Of a stretch of DNA of 40,435 nt, positions 7,531-15,699 are shown piece after piece. The notes beneath the pieces were generated by a model, which worked only from the letters and a program-made list of their open reading frames with translations, made no database searches and was not told the origin of the DNA. The position numbers were made by a program, and so were the translations under genes. How positions within the stretch are numbered: position 1 is the first letter of the stretch; each line of letters starts with the position of its first letter. Source of the stretch: an uncultured Oscillospiraceae bacterium (GTDB taxonomy: Bacteria; Bacillota; Clostridia; Oscillospirales; Ruminococcaceae); assembly GCA_900539695.1 (NCBI GenBank), contig UQDG01000021.1, forward strand, positions 1 through 40,435, in the 5' to 3' direction.

Positions 7531-7737
7531 AGGCTCCCCTTTTGAGGGTGTTGCTCAGGCTTTCAAAACGTGCTCTGCAGGGGTGAACAGTGTTCGCCCG
7601 TGGCCGTTTGCCTTGTGAGTGGCCTTTCCCGGAACGGGTTGCAACGCCAAGTTGGCGGGCGAACAATGTTCGCCCCAACAACCTCTATCCGGCAACGGTA
7701 CCGCTCTTCGGCAAGCCGGCTCCCCTCAAGGGGAGCC
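7531..7737. repeat. Composite palindromic repeats between pstS and pstC
   Basis: The gap holds AGGCTCCCCTT (7531) and, at the other end, the hairpin GGCTCCCCT-CA-AGGGGAGCC (7718-7737), which together look like terminal inverted repeats. Inside are two related palindromes: 7581-7599 (GGGTGAACA/TGTTCGCCC) and 7657-7675 (GGGCGAACA/TGTTCGCCC). There is no ORF. The 3' hairpins could shield the pstS mRNA or lower read-through into pstC. Confidence 0.7.
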
Positions 7738-7766
7738 TTTATGTGATAAAAGGAGTGTATAGGGAA

Positions 7767-8663
7767 ATGAAGACCGCTCATCTGCGGGAAGGCATTATGC
7801 AGGCCGTTTTTACTGCCTGCGCCTGCATCTCGATCTTAGCCGTCGTGCTGATCTGTGTGTTCCTGTTTGCTAACGGCCTGCCCACCATCGGCAAGATCGG
7901 CCCGCTGAAGTTCCTGCTGGGCACCACCTGGAAGCCCGGCAACGACATCTACGGCATCCTGCCCATGATCTTAGGCTCGCTGTACGTCACCGCCGGGGCC
8001 ATCATTGTGGGTGTGCCCGTCGGTCTGCTTACTGCCATCTACCTGTCCCGGTTTTCCACGCCCTCCATCAAGCGGGTGATGCTGCCTGCCGTGCAGCTGC
8101 TGGCCGGCATTCCCTCGGTCGTGTACGGCTTCTTCGGCATGATCGTGCTGGTGCCCGCCGTGCAGGCCATGGTCAAGAGCGACTTTTTCAAAACAGTGCT
8201 GCACGTCAAGGGCGGCAAGGGTATGAGCCTGTTCACCGCCAGCGTGCTGCTGGGCATCATGATTTTGCCCACCATCATCACCGTCAGCAAGACCAGCTTG
8301 GACGCCGTGCCCGAAAGCTACTACGAGGGCAGCCTGGCCCTGGGCGCTACCCATGAGCGCAGCGTGTTCTACGCCGTGCTGCCCGCCGCCAAGTCCGGCG
8401 TGCTGTCCGCCGTCATCCTGGGCATTGGCCGCGCCATCGGAGAGACGATGGCCGTCGTGATGGTCGCGGGCAACCAGACCTGGATGCCCAAGGGACTGTT
8501 CCAGGGCCTGCGCACGATGACCTCCAACATCGTCATCGAGATGGGCTACTCCACCGACCTGCACCGCGAAGCACTGATCGCCACCGGCGTTGTGCTGTTC
8601 GTCTTCATTCTCCTGATCAACCTCTGCTTCAGCGTTTTGAAAGGAGGCAAGGACCATGCCTGA
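7767..8663 (+). CDS. pstC: Phosphate ABC transporter permease PstC
   Basis: Inner-membrane permease subunit, 298 residues, pairing with PstA to form the phosphate channel. ATG 7767 follows AGGAG (7751-7755); the frame is open further upstream, but only through repeat sequence. Six hydrophobic segments are visible, starting with FTACACISILAVVLICVFLF. The cytoplasmic coupling (EAA) loop is SYYEGSLALGATHERSVFYA, with the family-typical GIPSVVYGFFG and GIGRAIGETMAVVMVAGN segments. Its 3' end overlaps pstA by 8 nt, so the two permeases are coupled. Confidence 0.95.
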   Translation: MKTAHLREGIMQAVFTACACISILAVVLICVFLFANGLPTIGKIGPLKFLLGTTWKPGNDIYGILPMILGSLYVTAGAIIVGVPVGLLTAIYLSRFSTPSIKRVMLPAVQLLAGIPSVVYGFFGMIVLVPAVQAMVKSDFFKTVLHVKGGKGMSLFTASVLLGIMILPTIITVSKTSLDAVPESYYEGSLALGATHERSVFYAVLPAAKSGVLSAVILGIGRAIGETMAVVMVAGNQTWMPKGLFQGLRTMTSNIVIEMGYSTDLHREALIATGVVLFVFILLINLCFSVLKGGKDHA

Positions 8664-9570
8664 TACCATTGCCAACAACGGCACTGCTGTGCCGGACATG
8701 AGCCGTGCCGCCGCCAAAGCCATCTACCCCAACGGGGGCCGCAACCGCACCGCCGCCCGCGTGCAGGCCGCCCTGCTGCGCGGCCTGGTGGGGCTGGCTG
8801 CTGCCCTGACCGCCGCTGTGCTGCTGTTCCTCATCGGATACATCCTGGTCAACGGCATCCCCAACCTCAAACCCTCCCTCTTCGCCTGGGAATATAACAG
8901 CGAGAACGTTTCGCTGATGCCCGCCCTCATCAATACGCTGCTGATGACCGCCTTCTCGCTGGTCATTGCTACGCCGCTGGGCATCTTTGCCGCCATCTGG
9001 CTGGTAGAGTACGCCCACCGCGGCAGCAAGCTGGTGCGTCTGGTCCGCCTGACCACCGAGACCCTGCAGGGCATCCCGTCCATCGTGTACGGCCTGTTCG
9101 GCATGCTGTTCTTCGTCACCCAGCTGCACTGGGGCTACTCGCTGATCTCCGGTGCCTTCACGCTGGCCATTATGGTGCTGCCCGTCATCATGCGCACCAC
9201 CGAGGAAGCGCTCATCGCCGTGCCGGATTCATACCGCGAGGGCAGCTTCGGCCTGGGTGCGGGCAAGCTGCGCACCGTGTTTACCATCGTACTGCCCAGC
9301 GCCATGCCTGGCATCCTGTCCGGCGTTATCCTGGCCACGGGCCGCATCGTGGGCGAGACCGCTGCGCTGATCTACACCGCCAGCTCGATGCCCCAGATCC
9401 CCAAGAGCATCTTCAGCTCTACCCGCACGCTGGCCGTGCATATGTACCTGCTCTCCAACGAGGGCCTGTACATCAACGAGACCTACGGCACCGCCGTGGT
9501 GCTGCTGGTACTGGTGCTGGCCATCAACTGCCTGTCCGGCTTTATCGCCGGCAAGCTGGCGAAGAAGTAA
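8656..9570 (+). CDS. pstA: Phosphate ABC transporter permease PstA
   Basis: Second permease subunit, 304 residues. A cytoplasmic N-terminal stretch of about 37 residues precedes six hydrophobic segments. Typical motifs are TLQGIPSIVYGLFGMLFF, the coupling loop SYREGSFGLGAGKLRTVF and ATGRIVGETAALIYTA. ATG 8656 lies inside pstC, behind GGAGG at 8644-8648. The next gene, pstB, is 155 bp away, with a repeat element in the gap. Confidence 0.95.
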   Translation: MPDTIANNGTAVPDMSRAAAKAIYPNGGRNRTAARVQAALLRGLVGLAAALTAAVLLFLIGYILVNGIPNLKPSLFAWEYNSENVSLMPALINTLLMTAFSLVIATPLGIFAAIWLVEYAHRGSKLVRLVRLTTETLQGIPSIVYGLFGMLFFVTQLHWGYSLISGAFTLAIMVLPVIMRTTEEALIAVPDSYREGSFGLGAGKLRTVFTIVLPSAMPGILSGVILATGRIVGETAALIYTASSMPQIPKSIFSSTRTLAVHMYLLSNEGLYINETYGTAVVLLVLVLAINCLSGFIAGKLAKK

Positions 9571-9578
9571 CGAGGAAA

Positions 9579-9701
9579 GGCCCCCTCTGCGAGGGGGCTC
9601 CCGCGGAGCGGGTGGGGGAGAGACATTCAGTTTAACTGTCGGCTTTCGTTGGGCTCTCTCCCTCAGTCGCCTGCGGCGACAGCTCCCTCCCAGAGGGAGC
9701 C
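9579..9701. repeat. Dispersed GC-rich repeat with terminal inverted repeats (copy 1)
   Basis: The ends GGCCCCCTCTG (9579-9589) and CAGAGGGAGCC (9691-9701) are inverted. Internal short palindromes (CTCCCGCGGAGCGGG, TCGCCTGCGGCGA) are present. Its reverse complement matches the outer parts of the element at 36730-36912, including GGGAGCTG and GACTGAGGGAG, with a different centre. No coding potential and no clear target duplication. Confidence 0.75.
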
Positions 9702-9725
9702 GTTTAGAACACGAGGAGGATACCT

Positions 9726-10478
9726 GTGAATAAATTTGAAGTTTCCAACATGGACTTATACTACGGCAGCTTTCATGCGCTGAAAAATATCAACATCAAT
9801 ATCCCGGAGCGGGAGATCACCGCCTTCATCGGCCCTTCCGGCTGCGGCAAGTCTACCTTTTTAAAAAGCCTGAACCGTATGAACGACCTGGTCGAGGGCT
9901 GCCGCATCTCCGGCGACATCAAACTGGACGGCGTGGACATCTATAAAGATAAGATGGACGTCAACGTCCTGCGTAAGCGGGTGGGCATGGTGTTCCAGAA
10001 GCCCAACCCCTTCCCCATGTCCATCTACGATAATATCGCCTACGGCCCCCGCACCCATGGTGTGCGCAGCAAGGCCCGGCTGGATGAGATTGTGGAAAAA
10101 TCCCTGCGGGACGCCGCCATCTGGGACGAAGTCAAGGACCGCCTGAACAAGAGCGCCCTGGGCATGTCCGGCGGCCAGCAGCAGCGCCTTTGCATCGCCC
10201 GCGCCCTGGCTGTGGAGCCGGAAGTGCTGCTGATGGATGAACCCACCAGCGCCCTGGACCCTATCTCCACCTCCAAGGTCGAGGAACTGGCGACGGAGCT
10301 GAAAGAAAAGTACACCATCGTCATGGTCACCCACAACATGCAGCAGGCCGCGCGTATCAGCGATAAGACGGCGTTTTTCCTGCTGGGTGAGCTGGTCGAG
10401 ATGGGCCCCACCGAGCGCGTATTCGCCACGCCCGTGGACAAGCGCACCGAGGATTACATCTCGGGCCGTTTCGGTTGA
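9726..10478 (+). CDS. pstB: Phosphate ABC transporter ATP-binding protein
   Basis: ATPase that powers phosphate import through PstCA; 250 residues, the usual PstB length. Walker [10 protein letters not shown] (36-44), Q-loop [14 protein letters not shown] signature [15 protein letters not shown], Walker [13 protein letters not shown] and the switch His in VTHNMQQA are all intact. The start is GTG at 9726, behind AGGAGGA (9714-9720); there is no ATG alternative with a ribosome binding site. It is followed after 19 nt by phoU. Confidence 0.97.
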   Translation: MNKFEVSNMDLYYGSFHALKNININIPEREITAFIGPSGCGKSTFLKSLNRMNDLVEGCRISGDIKLDGVDIYKDKMDVNVLRKRVGMVFQKPNPFPMSIYDNIAYGPRTHGVRSKARLDEIVEKSLRDAAIWDEVKDRLNKSALGMSGGQQQRLCIARALAVEPEVLLMDEPTSALDPISTSKVEELATELKEKYTIVMVTHNMQQAARISDKTAFFLLGELVEMGPTERVFATPVDKRTEDYISGRFG

Positions 10479-10497
10479 TACAGGGAGGATGAGCCAA

Positions 10498-11172
10498 ATG
10501 GGAACCAGTTTACGCAAAATGTATGATGCCGAACTGATGGCATTGGATACGATGCTGGCCCGCATGGGCCACGCCGCGGGCGGCGCCATTGAAAGCGCCA
10601 TGACAGCCCTGCGCACCGGCGATGCCGAGATGGCCCGCAGCGTTATTGCCCGGGACAGCGAGATCGACGCCGCCGAGCATGAGATCGAGCACCGCTGCTT
10701 AACGCTTTTCCTGCGGCAGCAGCCGGTGGCGGGCGACCTGCGCAAAGTTTCTACCGCATTGAAGATGGTCACCGACATTGAGCGCATCGCCGACCAGGCC
10801 AGCGACATTGCCGAGATCGCCCTGCATCTCCACGCCGAGGGCGCTGCCGCCGTGGGCGTAATGGATGATTTGTATAAAATGGGCGATGTGGCGCTGAACA
10901 TGGTCAAGACCGCCATTGGCGCCTACGTGCAGGTGGATCTATCCACCGCCGCCCAGGTCATTGCCCGGGACGATGACTGCGACGCGATGTTTTCCAAGAT
11001 CAGCCGCGAGATCGCCCAGTACATCGCCGCCCACCCCGACGACGCCGAGACCGCGCTGGACCTGTTCATGATCGCCAAGTATCTGGAGCGCCTGGGCGAC
11101 CATGCCGTCAACGTGGCCGAGTGGGTCGAGTTCCTGAAGACCGGTGTCCACAAGTCCCGCAAGATCGTCTGA
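10498..11172 (+). CDS. phoU: Phosphate signalling protein PhoU
   Basis: Cytosolic 224-residue protein of two similar three-helix bundles that links Pst transport activity to the PhoR kinase and restrains it when phosphate is ample. The two PhoU repeats are about 8-95 and 112-210; metal-binding type motifs are visible as TALKMVTDIERIADQASDIA and MIAKYLERLGDHAVNVAEWV. ATG 10498 follows GGGAGGA (10483-10489); the frame extends upstream only by overlapping pstB. It is the last gene of the operon; a mobile miniature element lies 26 bp past its stop and a terminator about 220 bp past it. Confidence 0.96.
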   Translation: MGTSLRKMYDAELMALDTMLARMGHAAGGAIESAMTALRTGDAEMARSVIARDSEIDAAEHEIEHRCLTLFLRQQPVAGDLRKVSTALKMVTDIERIADQASDIAEIALHLHAEGAAAVGVMDDLYKMGDVALNMVKTAIGAYVQVDLSTAAQVIARDDDCDAMFSKISREIAQYIAAHPDDAETALDLFMIAKYLERLGDHAVNVAEWVEFLKTGVHKSRKIV

Positions 11173-11198
11173 CGCGGGCCAATCTTACCATTCCCTTA

Positions 11199-11370
11199 GG
11201 CAACACCGCACAATTCCCGCCTAACGGCTTAAGCACCGCTCCGGCGGCTGCGGCACGGCATCTGCGTTGCCAAAATGCTCGATAATACACAAAGTATTAT
11301 CTGCGCTTTTGGCTTAGCATCTGCCGCACCTCGCTCGCCGTATCGGCACTTAGAATTATGCGGTATTGCC
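11199..11370. mobile_element. 172-bp palindromic MITE-like element, copy 1
   Basis: Inverted ends GGCAACACCGCACAATTC (11199) and GAATTATGCGGTATTGCC (ending 11370); flanked by CTTA on both sides (11195-11198 and 11371-11374), a 4-bp target duplication. The whole element is an imperfect palindrome centred on GATAATAC-ACAAA-GTATTATC. By my alignment it differs from the copy at 29205-29376 (opposite orientation) at 3 positions. No ORF, so it must be moved in trans. Confidence 0.88.
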
Positions 11371-11391
11371 CTTATTTTCCTATACCAACGG

Positions 11392-11430
11392 AAACGACCG
11401 TACCCTTTGTAAGGCACGGTCGTTTTCGTT
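11392..11430. terminator. Terminator at the end of the pst-phoU unit
   Basis: Arms AAACGACCGT (11392-11401) and ACGGTCGTTT (11416-11425), followed by TTCGTTTTT. The A-rich left side makes it usable for the converging minus-strand gene remnant as well. Confidence 0.85.
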
Positions 11431-11439
11431 TTTATCCTT

Positions 11440-12528
11440 TTATACAAACCGCTCGATCGTCTCCAGCATAACGTCCTTATACAGCGGCTTGCTGATGTGG
11501 GCGTTCATGCCGGTGTCCAGGCATTTCTGCACATCCTCGGCATAGGCGTTGGCACTCATGGCAATGATGGGGATGGTCCCCGCATCGGGGCGGCCGGAAC
11601 TGCGGATGGCGCGGGTGGCGGCGTAGCCGTCCATGACCGGCATCATCAGATCCATCAAAATGGTCTGGTAAGTGCCGGGCGCAGCCTGGGCGTAGGCCTT
11701 GACCGCGCTTTCGCCCGGGTTGCGGACCAGGTAGTCGTCCATGGCCGCCAGGATGCGCTCGACCTGCGGGTAGTTCCCGGCGTCCATCTCGCAGGCAAAC
11801 AGGTTGTTGGCCGTATTGCCGAACTCGGCTGCATGCATGGCGGGCAGCTTTTGCCAGACTTCAGCCCTGCATTTTTCGTAGCGCTCGGCATCGCCCAGCT
11901 TGTAGTACAGCAGCATTTCCACCAGCAGAATGTCATCCGGCAGCAGGGTCCTGCCGTCGTACTCCTCTGCACAGCGGGTCAGCGCGGCCTGCGCTTCGTC
12001 CAGGCGGTCCAGATGGCAGCAGATCTCGGACAGATTGAGGTAGATGTAGGCGTGCATTTCCCGGTCCGAATCGGGCAGATGACGTTCGGCCTCGCGGATG
12101 GCCTCCAGCGCCTTTTCATATTCGTGCTGGGCCAGGTAGGTTACAGCGAGGTTATTGTACTCTTAGGAATAGCGGCTGATCTCGTGGTTTTCCCGCGCGA
12201 TCTTCAGACCCTCATGGATATAAAAGCGGGCCAGGGCATAGGAGCGCTCACAGTAAACGGCCACGCCCATCAGGTTAAAACAGGCGATGATCTCCGGGCG
12301 ATAGGCATAGCTTTGGTAGTCGATGACGAACGGCTCCAGAATCTCCCGCGCGGCGCGGAAGTCCCCCTCCCGGTAATGCAGCAGCGCCGCATGGAAATAG
12401 GCCATCATCCGTACATCGGTTTTGGTGGTCTCCTTTTCCAGGATCTCCGCATAGAACGCCTCGCGCTCTGCCTGTGGTGCGCTTTCCAGCGCGGCTTCCT
12501 TTTGGGTGAATTCTTCGTAACTCATCAT
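11440..12528 (-). pseudogene. Decayed TPR sensor/receiver protein (nonsense mutation plus internal deletion)
   Basis: From ATG 12528 (MMSYEEFTQKEAALE) the frame runs through helical TPR-like repeats, then meets an in-frame TAA at 12165-12163 directly after EISRYS. The same frame continues without shift (EYNNLAVTYLAQHEYEKALE and later repeats) to about residue 270. There it passes directly into a receiver-domain fragment: AVKAYAQAAPGTY, phospho-Asp motif ILMDLMMPVMDGYAATR, AMSAN, SKPL. The first third of the receiver, with its acidic pair, is absent, as is any kinase or output domain. Full-length relatives of this type are TPR hybrid kinases or similar (inference). Two independent lesions make this a pseudogene, though the distal frame alone could still yield a peptide. 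Confidence 0.8.
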
Positions 12529-12812
12529 AACGCATGCACCATTCCCGGAAAATCAGTTGATTTTATCATAACACAAATTGCGCAGCAATAAAATGCTTTT
12601 AGTGAAAATTGTTTGAAATGGGTGCTTTTAATCGTGCGGCTTTCGTTCCGCGCCGTCATGCGGCGCTTCCCTCGTTTTTTAACAGCATCCAGCCGCTATG
12701 CGTACTCTCTTGTGGCCAAAAAAGGCAGGCTTAACGGATGCAGCCTGTCATATTAGGCCCTGCCGCAAGGCAGGCAGAGCCGCCCAAAGCAGCAAAACAA
12801 AGCAAACCAACA

Positions 12813-12842
12813 TTTGCATATTTCCCCGCTTTGCGGTATGAT
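12813..12842 (+). promoter_or_regulatory. Promoter of the HTH-nudix-trmN6 unit
   Basis: TTTGCA (12813-12818), an 18-nt spacer, TATGAT (12837-12842). The rest of the gene-free stretch 12529-12812 shows one GNRA-type hairpin (CCTGCC-GCAA-GGCAGG, near 12757-12772) without a T run and nothing else I can name. Confidence 0.6.
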
Positions 12843-12874
12843 ACAGATAACAAACCAACAACGGAGAATCTCCC

Positions 12875-14335
12875 ATGAATGACCTGAGCAAAAGCTTGAA
12901 GATCCTGGTGGACCGCTACCCCGGCACGATGGCCGAACTGGCCCGCCAGGCGCAGATCGACCGATCTTCCTTATATAAAATAATGGACGGCAAGCGGATG
13001 CCCAACCGCGCCCAGCTGCAGCGGCTCATTCATGCCCTGGGCCTGAACGCCCGCCAGGCCGAGCACCTGACCACCCAATACGACGAACTGCGCAGCGGCG
13101 CCCAGGCCCACCGTACCGATGAAGCCCTGTACGAGCTGCTGCAGACGGCGATGCGCTCCCGCGATAACCTGATGAATGATGTACTGGCCCCCATGCCCCG
13201 CAGCGAAGCCGACCTGGAAGCCGCCTTCACCAGCCGGTGCTACCAGGGCTACCAGGCGGTGGCACAGCAGCTGCATCTGCTGCTGACCCGCTACCTGCGC
13301 AGCGAAGAAAAGCGCCCACTGATGCTTTCCCCGTTTGTGGGGGAACGCGCACTCAGTTCGATCCTCATCGGTGCCTTTTCCGCCGAGGCTTCGCCAAAGC
13401 CGGCATGGCATCTGCTGCGGTTTGTGACCAATAACGATGCACAGGAGAATTTCATCGGCAACGTGCGCACCGTGTCCCGGGCGCTGCCTTTTCTGGTCCT
13501 GCGCTCAATGCAGTACGAGGCACGGCTTTCCTGTGCGCCTTCTGCCGGGCCGCTGCCCGGTCTGCTGATGCCGGTCTATGTGCTGTTCCCCGATGTGGTC
13601 GTGTTTATGGATCTCAACCTGCAAAAGTGCATCTGCCTGACCGAGCCATCGGTGGTGCAGTGCCTGCGCATGGAGTTCAGCCGCCAGTATCTGGAAGCAC
13701 CGGTGATCTTCTCTCTGGCATCGGACGCCCACAGTTTTGAGCAGGCCATGGCGTTTGGCAACCAGCTGCTGGACAACGAGACCGAAGCCTGCTATATGCG
13801 TGCCCAGCCGCCGGTCTCCAAGTTTATCGATATGGAAATGATCGGCCGCTATGCCCCCCAGGCGTTGGCGGCGCTGGAAACCATGCCGGGCCTGGCCGAC
13901 TACATGCAGGCCTGGCTGACCGCCCCGTATGAGTTCTATTTCAGCGAGGACGGCCTGATGGATTTTGTGCGCACCGGCCGCATAGTGGATGTAGATGCCT
14001 CCCTGACCGGGCCGCTGCCCCCGGAAGCCCGCCGGGAACTGCTGCTGCGGATGCGCACAGCCTGCGAGAACAACACCGCTGTGCTGCGCATCGTCAGTGC
14101 CGAAGCCTTTCCCCTGGACCCCCACATTACGGTAACCGCCTTCCGTGGTCGCAGCGTGGTATTCTGCACTTTGTCCGACGATCCGCAGGAGGGTTTTTGC
14201 CGTGAATACACCCTGCGGGATGCCATGCTGGCCAACCGGCTGGCCGATTATATGTCCAATTTAAAAGATTCCAGCCTGGTGTGTACCCAGCGGTATACCC
14301 TGGAGTATATCGATTTCTGTCTGCGCCTGCTGTAA
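12875..14335 (+). CDS. Large HTH (XRE-like) protein with unknown C-terminal region
   Basis: 486 residues from ATG 12875 (GGAGA at 12863-12867). Residues about 5-70 form a Cro/XRE-type helix-turn-helix: TMAELARQAQIDRSSLYKIM with DGKRMPNRAQLQRLIHALGL. The remaining 415 or so residues match no family I recognise. They are soluble, mixed helix/strand, with no membrane segment and no cysteine-rich motif; two hydrophobic strand-like blocks are LLMPVYVLFPDVVVFMDLNL and ITVTAFRGRSVVFCTLS. It begins a three-gene unit with a NUDIX hydrolase 27 nt downstream and a tRNA methyltransferase. A transcriptional regulator with a large sensing region is the simplest reading; the ligand is unknown. Confidence 0.8.
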   Translation: MNDLSKSLKILVDRYPGTMAELARQAQIDRSSLYKIMDGKRMPNRAQLQRLIHALGLNARQAEHLTTQYDELRSGAQAHRTDEALYELLQTAMRSRDNLMNDVLAPMPRSEADLEAAFTSRCYQGYQAVAQQLHLLLTRYLRSEEKRPLMLSPFVGERALSSILIGAFSAEASPKPAWHLLRFVTNNDAQENFIGNVRTVSRALPFLVLRSMQYEARLSCAPSAGPLPGLLMPVYVLFPDVVVFMDLNLQKCICLTEPSVVQCLRMEFSRQYLEAPVIFSLASDAHSFEQAMAFGNQLLDNETEACYMRAQPPVSKFIDMEMIGRYAPQALAALETMPGLADYMQAWLTAPYEFYFSEDGLMDFVRTGRIVDVDASLTGPLPPEARRELLLRMRTACENNTAVLRIVSAEAFPLDPHITVTAFRGRSVVFCTLSDDPQEGFCREYTLRDAMLANRLADYMSNLKDSSLVCTQRYTLEYIDFCLRLL

Positions 14336-14362
14336 AAACTGTAATAAAAGGAGTGCTGTCCC

Positions 14363-14902
14363 ATGCCGCATACCGAAACCAAACTGGAAAGCAAAGAGAT
14401 CTTTGACGGCCATGTCATCCACGTTACGCTGGACACCGTCCGCCTGGAAGACGGCCGCACCAGCCTGCGAGAGGTCGTACACCACCACGGCGGCGCCTGC
14501 GTGCTGCCCATCGACGACGAGGGCTGCATCTATCTGGTCCGCCAGTTCCGCTACGCGCTGGGCGAGGAGATCTGGGAGCTGCCCGCCGGTAAGCTGGAAC
14601 CCGGCGAGGACCCATTTGAATCCGCCAAGCGGGAACTGAGCGAGGAGTGCGGCCTGTCCGCCGACAACTACATTGACCTGGGTGTCGTCTACCCCACTGT
14701 GGGTTATGACAGCGAGAAGATTTATCTGTGGGCCGCCACCGGACTGCACAAGGGCGGTCAGCACCTGGATGCCGGGGAATTCCTGGATGTGGTGCGCATG
14801 CCCTTTGAGGAAGCCCTGCAAAAGGTGCTGCATGGCGAGATCAAGGACAGCAAGACCCAGATCGGCCTGATGAAATACGCGCTGCTGCGGGATAAAGCAT
14901 GA
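14363..14902 (+). CDS. NUDIX hydrolase, ADP-ribose pyrophosphatase type
   Basis: Hydrolyses nucleoside diphosphate sugars, most likely ADP-ribose to AMP and ribose-5-phosphate. 179 residues. The Nudix box is complete (G-x5-E-x7-REU-x-EE-x-GU): GKLEPGEDPFESAKREL then SEECGL, at about 76-98. The preceding strand YLVRQFRYALGEEIWELPAG is typical of the NudF/ADPRase subgroup (RQFR and the E-x-PAG block). ATG 14363 follows AAGGAG. The stop overlaps the next start by 4 nt (ATGA), so translation is coupled. Confidence 0.93.
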   Translation: MPHTETKLESKEIFDGHVIHVTLDTVRLEDGRTSLREVVHHHGGACVLPIDDEGCIYLVRQFRYALGEEIWELPAGKLEPGEDPFESAKRELSEECGLSADNYIDLGVVYPTVGYDSEKIYLWAATGLHKGGQHLDAGEFLDVVRMPFEEALQKVLHGEIKDSKTQIGLMKYALLRDKA

Positions 14903-15579
14903 GCGGTGTAGAAATTTTGGATAACGGCACCAGAGTGCTGACCGCTCCTCGCGCCGCCTTTGGCACCGATGCCCTGCTTCTGGGCCGCTTTGCCCAGCCC
15001 CGCCGGGCCGAGCGGGCCTTGGACATGTGCAGCGGGTGCGGCATAATCTCGCTGTTATGGCACGATGCCGGGCACCGCGGCCCCTGCACAGCGCTGGAGC
15101 TGGACCCTGACGCCAGTGCCCTGTGTGTTCAGGCCGCGGCGGAGAATGGCATCGACCACATTGCCCCTGTGCAGGGCGACCTGCGGATGTTTTGCGCTGC
15201 CGGGCCGGAGCAGGGAAAATATGATTTTGCTGCCTGCAACCCGCCCTATTTTACGGCAGGCCCCCAAAGTCCCGACCCGGTGCGGGCCGCCGCCCGCCAC
15301 ACTGTGACCTGCACCACCGAGGATGTGGCCCAGTGCGCCCGCCGCGCTCTGCGGGATGGCGGCCGCTTTGTGCTGTGCCAACGTCCCGACCAACTGGTGG
15401 AAGTGCTGTGTGCCCTGCGCGCCGCCCGGCTGGAACCCAAGCGACTGGCCTTTGTGCGCCAGCGCACCGGCAGCACGCCCTGGCTGTTTTTGGTCGAAGC
15501 CCAAAAAGGCCGCAAGCCCGGCCTGAAGCTGGAACCGGATATTTTGATCGAATCCGGCGTGGCGCGGTACGGAAAATAA
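14899..15579 (+). CDS. tRNA1(Val) A37 N6-methyltransferase-like protein (TrmN6/YfiC family)
   Basis: SAM-dependent methyltransferase, 226 residues. The Rossmann core shows motif I as ALDMCSGCGIISLLWHD, the acidic residue ending strand 2 in ALELDPDAS, and the N6-adenine catalytic motif NPPY (ACNPPYFTAG). The front segment FGTDALLLGRFA is typical of the YfiC/TrmN6 group. Target specificity (adenine 37 of tRNA-Val) is by family analogy only. It ends before a bidirectional terminator shared with the converging phosphoglucomutase gene. Confidence 0.85.
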   Translation: MSGVEILDNGTRVLTAPRAAFGTDALLLGRFAQPRRAERALDMCSGCGIISLLWHDAGHRGPCTALELDPDASALCVQAAAENGIDHIAPVQGDLRMFCAAGPEQGKYDFAACNPPYFTAGPQSPDPVRAAARHTVTCTTEDVAQCARRALRDGGRFVLCQRPDQLVEVLCALRAARLEPKRLAFVRQRTGSTPWLFLVEAQKGRKPGLKLEPDILIESGVARYGK

Positions 15580-15592
15580 ATCTATAAAATAA

Positions 15593-15690
15593 AAACCTCC
15601 CCGTGAATCTGTAGGGGTCGATGCTCGCATCGACCCGCGGGCGGATGCAAGCATCCGTCCCTACGGTTTCAGGGGAGGTTTCGTTTTTAT
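15593..15690. terminator. Bidirectional terminator with a REP-like palindrome pair in its loop
   Basis: Outer arms AAACCTCCCC (15593-15602) and GGGGAGGTTT (15672-15681) are followed by CGTTTTTATTTT; the reverse strand also gives a T run. The loop contains GTAGGG...CCCTAC bracketing two perfect hairpins, GTCGATGC-TC-GCATCGAC and CGGATGC-AA-GCATCCG. It serves the converging trmN6-like and pgm genes. Confidence 0.85.
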
Positions 15691-15699
15691 TTTACAGCC

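Noticed and set aside
7531..7737. Possible CRISPR-like repeats between pstS and pstC
   Set aside because: Only two related palindromes of unequal sequence with no regular spacers; no cas genes in the window.
12754..12785. Terminator downstream of the decayed TPR gene region
   Set aside because: The GNRA-type hairpin has no T run on either strand and lies upstream, not downstream, of that gene.
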